Origin: RGIG5579 sp045544655
GTDB lineage: Bacteria; Bacillota; Clostridia; Oscillospirales; SIG627
Assembly (NCBI GenBank): GCA_045544655.1
Contig: JAZPZL010000124.1
Span: 1 to 16,626, forward strand
DNA: 16,626 nucleotides
Direction of reading: 5' to 3'
Part shown: positions 13,001-16,626 of the stretch, piece by piece
Layout: the number at the start of each line of letters is the position of its first letter
Position numbering within the stretch: the first letter of the stretch is position 1
The notes under the pieces: model-generated
The model's database searches: none
What the model was told of the DNA's origin: nothing
What the model saw: only the letters and a program-made list of their open reading frames with translations
Program-made: the position numbers and the translations under genes

Positions 13001-13216
13001 TTGGCAAAAGACGATGTAATGGAATTCCAGGGCACGGTCATTGAGACCTTGCCGAATGCCACGAGCAAAGTTAAGCTTCCCAATGATATGGTGATTCTGG
13101 CTTACATTTCGGGTAAGATGCAGCAACACTATATCAGAATCATCCCGGGGGATAAGGTGCTGGTTGAGGTCAGCATTTACGATCCTACCCGCGGAAGAAT
13201 CATCCGACGTCTGTAA
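13001..13216 (+). CDS. infA: Translation initiation factor IF-1, TTG start, divergent residues
   Basis: A 71-residue IF-1 with one OB-fold. MAKDDVMEFQGTVIETLPNA, ISGKM (36-40), IRIIPGDKVLVEVS and YDPTRGRI identify it. The start is TTG at 13001, 9 nt after AAAGGAG (12985-12991); MAKDD is the family's beginning, so the TTG is secure. Several usually conserved positions differ: MFRVEL is TSKVKL (21-26), AHISGKMRK is AYISGKMQQ (34-42). These lie in strands and the loop that enter the ribosomal A site in other species. IF-1 blocks the A site and assists IF-2 and IF-3 at initiation. Identity sure, effect of changes unknown. Confidence 0.93.
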   Translation: MAKDDVMEFQGTVIETLPNATSKVKLPNDMVILAYISGKMQQHYIRIIPGDKVLVEVSIYDPTRGRIIRRL

Positions 13217-13244
13217 TTTTTTAAAACCATATGGAGGAAATCAA

Positions 13245-13358
13245 ATGAAAGTTAAGCCTTCCGTAAAGAAAATATGCGAAAAGTGCAAGGTCATCAAGAG
13301 AAAAGGCAAAGTTATGGTGATCTGCGAAAACCCCAAGCATAAGCAAAAGCAAGGTTAA
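13245..13358 (+). CDS. rpmJ: 50S ribosomal protein L36 (zinc-binding)
   Basis: A 37-residue L36, the smallest bacterial ribosomal protein. MKVKPSVKKICEKCK starts it; C11, C14, C27 and H32 are the zinc ligands, so this is the zinc-dependent form. It sits at the base of the L7/L12 stalk side of the 50S subunit. ATG at 13245 follows ATGGAGG (13231-13237). The frame is open upstream into infA from 13164, but those residues are infA read in another frame. It lies 28 nt after infA and 20 nt before rpsM, the common Firmicute order. Confidence 0.95.
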   Translation: MKVKPSVKKICEKCKVIKRKGKVMVICENPKHKQKQG

Positions 13359-13378
13359 TTAAGAGGAGGAAAAACAGT

Positions 13379-13747
13379 ATGGCACGTTTAGCAGGTGTAG
13401 ACCTTCCCAGAGAAAAGCGCGTCGAGATCGGTTTGACCTACATTTTCGGTATCGGTCTTACATCTTCCAAGAAGATCCTCGAAAAGACCGGCATTAATCC
13501 CGATACGAGAGTAAAGGATCTGACTGATGATGACGTAGCAAAGCTCCGTGAGGTCATCGAAAACGAATATACCGTAGAAGGCGATCTCCGCAGAGAAATC
13601 GCATACGATATCAAGAGAATGAAGGATATCGGCTGCTACCGCGGAATCCGTCATCGCAAGGGTCTGCCCGTTAGAGGTCAAAGAACCAAGACGAATGCAA
13701 GAACCAGAAAAGGTCCTGCAAAGACCATTGCAAACAAGAAGAAATAA
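13379..13747 (+). CDS. rpsM: 30S ribosomal protein S13
   Basis: A 122-residue S13. It begins MARLAGVDLPREKRVEIGLTY, has GIGLTSSKKILEKTGI (helix-two-turn-helix-like segment), and GCYRGIRHRKGLPVRGQRTKTNARTRKG, the strong C-terminal signature, whose lysine-rich tail reaches P-site tRNA. S13 and S19 form the head bridge to the 50S subunit. ATG follows GAGGAGG (13363-13369). It opens the alpha-operon part; no separate promoter or terminator is seen before it, so it is probably co-transcribed with infA and rpmJ. Confidence 0.97.
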   Translation: MARLAGVDLPREKRVEIGLTYIFGIGLTSSKKILEKTGINPDTRVKDLTDDDVAKLREVIENEYTVEGDLRREIAYDIKRMKDIGCYRGIRHRKGLPVRGQRTKTNARTRKGPAKTIANKKK

Positions 13748-13763
13748 AGGAGAGTAGAAAAAC

Positions 13764-14165
13764 ATGGCTGCAGTTTCTAAAGCAAAAAGAACGACCAAGA
13801 AGCGCCGCGAGAAGAAGAACATCGAAAAAGGCGCTGCACATATCCGTTCTACTTACAACAACACCATTATCACTCTCACCGATGTGAATGGTAATGCGAT
13901 CTCCTGGGCATCTGCCGGCGAACTTGGCTTCAAGGGTTCCAAGAAGTCTACCCCCTTCGCTGCACAGATGGCAGCAGAAACCGCTGCAAAGCTGGCTGTA
14001 GATCAGGGTCTGAAGACTGTTGAAGTTTTCGTAAAGGGCCCCGGACAGGGAAGAGAATCTGCCATCCGCGCTCTCCAGACCGCAGGTCTTGAGATCACGC
14101 TGATCAAAGACGTAACTCCCATCCCTCACAACGGCTGCCGTCCTCCCAAGAGAAGACGCGTATAA
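13764..14165 (+). CDS. rpsK: 30S ribosomal protein S11
   Basis: A 133-residue S11. The basic N-terminal arm (KAKRTTKKRREKKN) is followed by GAAHIRSTYNNTIITLTD, the SKKSTPFAAQMAAE segment, VKGPGQGRESAIRALQTAGL and the universal end HNGCRPPKRRRV. S11 lies on the 30S platform beside the E-site mRNA and the Shine-Dalgarno helix. The ATG follows AAGGAG (13747-13752), which overlaps the end of rpsM. It is 21 nt before rpsD. Length and motifs are standard. Confidence 0.97.
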   Translation: MAAVSKAKRTTKKRREKKNIEKGAAHIRSTYNNTIITLTDVNGNAISWASAGELGFKGSKKSTPFAAQMAAETAAKLAVDQGLKTVEVFVKGPGQGRESAIRALQTAGLEITLIKDVTPIPHNGCRPPKRRRV

Positions 14166-14186
14166 TCTGGAAAGGAGAGAGAAAAT

Positions 14187-14816
14187 ATGGCAAAGTATAC
14201 TGGCCCTGCGTGCAGACAGTGCCGCAGAGAAGGCGTAAAAATGTTTTTGAAGGGCGAAAGATGCTTCTCCGATAAGTGCCCCATCACCCGTCGTGGCACC
14301 GTACCCGGTCAGCATGGCGCAGCCCGTGCCAGAATGATGAAGAACTACGGTCTCCAGCTCCGTGAGAAGCAGAAGACCCGTCGTTACTACGGCATTCTGG
14401 AAACCCAGTTCAGAAATTATTATGAAAAGGCAGACGCACAGGAAGGTATGTCCGGTGTTAACCTGCTGATCATGATCGAGAGAAGATTTGACAACGTTGT
14501 TTACAGAATGGGTCTCGCTGAGAGCCGCAGAGATGCACGTCAGTTGGTTCGCCACGGTCATTTCACTGTAAACGGCAAGAATGCTGACATTCCCTCCATG
14601 CTTCTCAAGGTTGGCGATGAAATCGCGATCAAGGACTCCAAGAAGGATCGTCCCAAAATCAAGGCAATCATCGAGAAGGCTGAAGGCAAGATCATCCCGA
14701 AGTGGGTTGAAGTTGATAAGGAGAACGGAAAGGGCAAGATCATTGCAATGCCTCAGAGAGAGGACATTGACTTTGAGATTGACGAACAGCTCATTGTCGA
14801 ACTTTACTCCAAATAA
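14187..14816 (+). CDS. rpsD: 30S ribosomal protein S4, zinc-binding form
   Basis: A 209-residue S4. The N-terminal zinc knuckle is intact (C9, C12, C26, C31), so this is the metal-binding form. GQHGAARARMMKNYGLQLREKQK and RRFDNVVYRMG identify the core; SRRDARQLVRHGHFTVNGK is the S4 RNA-binding domain. S4 starts 30S body assembly and works with S5 in decoding fidelity. In E. coli S4 represses the alpha operon and in Bacillus its own separate gene. Here rpsD is inside the alpha cluster (S13-S11-S4-alpha-L17), like E. coli and unlike Bacillus. I see no obvious pseudoknot in the short spacers. ATG follows AAAGGAG. Confidence 0.96.
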   Translation: MAKYTGPACRQCRREGVKMFLKGERCFSDKCPITRRGTVPGQHGAARARMMKNYGLQLREKQKTRRYYGILETQFRNYYEKADAQEGMSGVNLLIMIERRFDNVVYRMGLAESRRDARQLVRHGHFTVNGKNADIPSMLLKVGDEIAIKDSKKDRPKIKAIIEKAEGKIIPKWVEVDKENGKGKIIAMPQREDIDFEIDEQLIVELYSK

Positions 14817-14843
14817 TCCCTAAGATTTTAAGGAGGTTATTTC

Positions 14844-15794
14844 ATGATTGAAATCGAAAGACCGGGTATCAATACTGTAGAGCAGTCCGAAAACGGCGCT
14901 CTGGGCGTATTTGAGGTTGAACCTCTGGAAAGAGGCTTCGGCATTACCCTTGGTAATGCGCTTCGCCGCATCCTGATCAGTTCTCTTCCCGGTGTAGCCG
15001 TAACCAGCGTAAAGATCGACGGTGTACTCCACGAGATCTCTACCATTGACGGCGTAAAGGAAGACGTACCCGAAATTATTTTGAATATCAAGAGCATCCG
15101 TGCAAAGCTGTTCACCGACCAACCTAAGGTTTGTGTGATCGACGTTCAGGGTGACAAGGTCGTAACCGCAGGCGATATCAAGGCAGATTCCGATATCGAG
15201 ATCCTCAATCCCGACCTTTACCTCTGCACCGTTGCACAGGGCGCAAAGCTTTATATGGAATTGACCTTTGAAACCGGCAGAGGATACGTTTCCGCTGAGC
15301 GCAACAAGGCTCAGGGAACTCCCTCCATCGGAACCATCTACACCGACTCTATCTATTCTCCCGCTAAAAAGGTAAACTTCAAGGTGGACAATGCCAGAGT
15401 TGGTGACCGTATGGAGTTCGATAAGCTGACCCTCGAGGTGGAGACCGACGGCACCATCACCGCAAAGGAATCCATTTCTTTGGCCGCAAAAATTATGGTT
15501 GAGCATCTCAATCTCTTCATCGATCTTTCCGATGAGGCGAAGAAGCTGGACGTAATGAAGGACAGAGACGAGGTAGTCAAGGCTCAGGTTCTGGAAATGA
15601 CCATCGAAGAGCTTGATATGTCCGTTCGTGCTTTCAACTGCTTGAAGCGCGCCGGCATCAATACCGTTGAAGATCTGATCAATCGTAGCGAGGAGGACAT
15701 GATCAAGGTCCGTAACCTCGGTAAGAAATCTCTGGAAGAAGTCATTCAGAAGCTTCAGTCCTTGGGCTTTGAGCTCAAGAAGGAAGAAGACTGA
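14844..15794 (+). CDS. rpoA: RNA polymerase alpha subunit
   Basis: A 316-residue alpha subunit. The N-terminal dimerisation domain is marked by EPLERGFGITLGNALRRILISSLPG (about 31-55) and occupies residues 1 to about 230. The C-terminal domain (about 250-312) has SVRAFNCLKRAGINTVEDL and VRNLGKKSLEEV, the DNA-contacting helix-hairpin-helix region; the arginine of VRAFNCLK corresponds to Arg265 of E. coli, which binds UP elements. Alpha starts polymerase assembly. ATG follows AAGGAGG (14830-14836). It lies between rpsD and rplQ as in most Firmicutes. No unusual feature is seen. Confidence 0.97.
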   Translation: MIEIERPGINTVEQSENGALGVFEVEPLERGFGITLGNALRRILISSLPGVAVTSVKIDGVLHEISTIDGVKEDVPEIILNIKSIRAKLFTDQPKVCVIDVQGDKVVTAGDIKADSDIEILNPDLYLCTVAQGAKLYMELTFETGRGYVSAERNKAQGTPSIGTIYTDSIYSPAKKVNFKVDNARVGDRMEFDKLTLEVETDGTITAKESISLAAKIMVEHLNLFIDLSDEAKKLDVMKDRDEVVKAQVLEMTIEELDMSVRAFNCLKRAGINTVEDLINRSEEDMIKVRNLGKKSLEEVIQKLQSLGFELKKEED

Positions 15795-15827
15795 TTTTTT
15801 CCCAATACTATCAGGAGGAAACACAAA

Positions 15828-16328
15828 ATGCGTAAACTTGGCAGAAAGACTGACCACAGACTTTCCATGCTTCGCGGACAGGTAACCTTCCTGCTCGAAA
15901 AGGGCAGACTGGAAACTACTGCGACCCGCGCAAAGGAAGTTCAGAGTCTTGCTGAAAAAATGATTACTCTTGGAAAGAAGAACACCCTTGCCGCCAGAAG
16001 ACAGGCTCTTTCCTTCATTACCAAAGAGGACGTTGTTAAGAAACTCTTTGACGAGATCGCTCCTTCCTTCGAGGGAAGATGCGGCGGTTATACCAGAGTT
16101 ATCCTGACCGGCCCCCGTCGCGGTGACGCTGCTGAAATGGCAATCATCGAGCTGGTAGCTGAAGAGAAGAAGGAAGAAAAGAAGCCCGCTAAGAAGGCTG
16201 CTAAAAAGGCTGCTCCCAAGGTTGAAAAGGAAGAGGCTCCCGCTGAGGAGGCTGCTCCCGCTGAGGAAGTAAAGGAAGAGGCTCCCGCTGAGGAAGCTGC
16301 TCCTGCCGAAGAAGCAAAGGCTGAGTAA
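15828..16328 (+). CDS. rplQ: 50S ribosomal protein L17 with Lys/Glu-Ala-Pro tail
   Basis: A 166-residue L17, longer than the usual 112-130. The core is complete by about residue 112: MRKLGRKTDHRLSMLRGQVT, ATRAKEVQSLAEKMITLGK and GGYTRVILTGPRRGDAAEMA are the family signatures. L17 sits at the tunnel exit side of the 50S subunit. After residue 113 comes a lysine-rich stretch with AKKAAKKAA (121-129), then an acidic Glu-Ala-Pro tail (133-166) encoded by two 45-bp tandem repeats. The tail is probably disordered. ATG follows AGGAGG (15813-15818). It is the last gene of the cluster, followed 15 nt later by a terminator. Confidence 0.96.
   Translation: MRKLGRKTDHRLSMLRGQVTFLLEKGRLETTATRAKEVQSLAEKMITLGKKNTLAARRQALSFITKEDVVKKLFDEIAPSFEGRCGGYTRVILTGPRRGDAAEMAIIELVAEEKKEEKKPAKKAAKKAAPKVEKEEAPAEEAAPAEEVKEEAPAEEAAPAEEAKAE
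16227..16316 (+). repeat. 45-bp tandem duplication in rplQ tail
   Basis: Two in-frame 45-bp units (16227-16271 and 16272-16316) each encode 15 residues of the form K-E-E-A-P-A-E-E-A-A-P-A-E-E-(V/A). They differ at five bases, four of them synonymous and one changing Val148 to Ala163. Each unit is itself built from a shorter Glu-Ala-Pro-Ala repeat. This shows recent growth of the L17 tail by duplication. Confidence 0.85.
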
Positions 16329-16343
16329 TTATTCCTACGAAGC

Positions 16344-16374
16344 AAAAGAGACCGAGAAATCGGTCTCTTTTTTT
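16344..16374 (+). terminator. Rho-independent terminator of the ribosomal cluster
   Basis: AAAAGAGACCGA (16344-16355) and TCGGTCTCTTTT (16360-16371) form a perfect 12-bp stem closed by a GAAA tetraloop, followed by a T7 tract (16368-16374). It begins 15 nt after the rplQ stop and is the only convincing intrinsic terminator after the S10 promoter. Confidence 0.95.
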
Positions 16375-16383
16375 ATGCATTCG

Positions 16384-16500
16384 GAAAATTTTAGAAAACA
16401 GATGATGAAATTGTTTGTTTTTCGTGAAATTCGGTAAAAATCTATTGCGAAAAGAAAATGCTTGTGATAAAATATAAAAAGATGAAATTCTAAAATTTTC
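16384..16500. repeat. 13-bp inverted repeat flanking the pgk promoter
   Basis: GAAAATTTTAGAA (16384-16396) is the exact reverse complement of TTCTAAAATTTTC (16488-16500). The arms are 91 nt apart and bracket the -35 and -10 boxes of the pgk promoter. The sequence is AT-rich, so chance is possible, but 13 exact matches in so short a region is notable. A regulator site or leftover mobile-element ends are possibilities. Confidence 0.4.
16445..16473 (+). promoter_or_regulatory. Sigma-A promoter of pgk
   Basis: TTGCGA (16445-16450) and TAAAAT (16468-16473) are 17 bases apart, and the -10 is preceded by TGA, an extended -10 feature. Transcription would start near 16480, about 42 nt ahead of the pgk ATG. 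TCTATTGC is shared with the S10 promoter (673-680 and 16441-16448). Confidence 0.7.
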
Positions 16501-16521
16501 AAATAAAGGAAGGGAATTACT

Positions 16522-16626
16522 ATGAACAAAAAGTCAGTTAAGGACGTAGAAGTCCGCGGCAAGAGAGTATTCGTACGCTGCGATTTTAACGTACCCATGA
16601 AGGACGGTGTGATCACCAGTGATAAG
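16522..16626 (+). CDS. pgk: Phosphoglycerate kinase, N-terminal part (runs off the window)
   Basis: The first 35 codons only; the gene continues past 16626. The residues MNKKSVKDVEVRGKRVFVRC followed by DFNVPMKDG match the universal start of phosphoglycerate kinase, where RCDFNVP is the substrate-binding signature (3-phosphoglycerate contacts Asp and Asn here). The enzyme makes ATP from 1,3-bisphosphoglycerate in glycolysis. AAAGGAAGGG (16506-16514) is the ribosome site, 7 nt from ATG. It has its own promoter (16445-16473) and is separated from the ribosomal cluster by a terminator, so it is an independent unit. Many Firmicutes have ecfA/ecfT, truA, rplM and rpsI at this position instead. Confidence 0.9.
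   Translation, partial: MNKKSVKDVEVRGKRVFVRCDFNVPMKDGVITSDK

Noticed and set aside
13164..13244. Upstream extension of L36 into infA
   Set aside because: The extra residues are infA out of frame; the 37-residue form is the standard one.
1..16626. CRISPR arrays, tRNA, rRNA, insertion sequences or prophage genes
   Set aside because: None seen: no regularly spaced repeats, no cloverleaf ends, no transposase or phage motifs, and the gaps between genes are too short for them except 555-958.

Overview
The window holds a nearly unbroken S10-spc-alpha ribosomal protein supercluster on the + strand. It is flanked on the left by a small divergent membrane-protein gene and on the right by the start of a phosphoglycerate kinase gene. 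Gene order (S10, L3, L4, L23, L2, S19, L22, S3, L16, L29, S17, L14, L24, L5, S14, S8, L6, L18, S5, L30, L15, SecY, Adk, Map, IF-1, L36, S13, S11, S4, RpoA, L17), strong AGGAGG Shine-Dalgarno sites, S14 of the short zinc-binding type and a 316-residue RpoA point to a low-to-mid GC Firmicute. Proline codons are almost all CCC, L3 carries a WNLHRLRMTHGTGPVHR segment I associate with gut Clostridia, and S3 and L17 have extended tails. A gut-type member of class Clostridia (Oscillospirales-like) is my inference; the genus cannot be named from this sequence.

Layout. 1-158: AT-rich DNA with a terminator-like hairpin. 159-554 (-): a CmpB/putative ABC-transporter type IV family membrane protein, its 3' end built from a palindromic repeat. 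555-958: no gene, but a good sigma-A promoter (677-705) and a roughly 245-nt structured leader for the S10 operon. 959-5831: S10 operon genes rpsJ to rpmC. 5851-11588: spc-type genes rpsQ to secY. 11605-13358: adk, map, infA, rpmJ. 13379-16328: alpha-operon genes rpsM, rpsK, rpsD, rpoA, rplQ. 16344-16374: a strong intrinsic terminator closing the cluster. 16445-16473: a sigma-A promoter for pgk, which runs off the end.

The genes supply the ribosome (8 small- and large-subunit proteins of the S10 group, then S17/L14 onwards), the membrane channel used by nascent secreted proteins (SecY), the enzyme removing initiator methionine (Map), adenylate balance (Adk), initiation factor 1 and the RNA polymerase alpha subunit. 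Short gaps, start/stop overlaps and the absence of a convincing internal terminator indicate one long transcription unit or a few overlapping ones.

This is mainly a conserved housekeeping locus and I see no new enzymatic or defence system. The points worth a second look are structured spacers that may be autoregulatory RNA (S10 leader, S10-L3 gap, L14-L24 gap), an L24 with an insertion replacing its usual GKDKGK loop, an IF-1 with substitutions at usually conserved positions, an L17 tail made by a 45-bp tandem duplication, and the pgk neighbour downstream.
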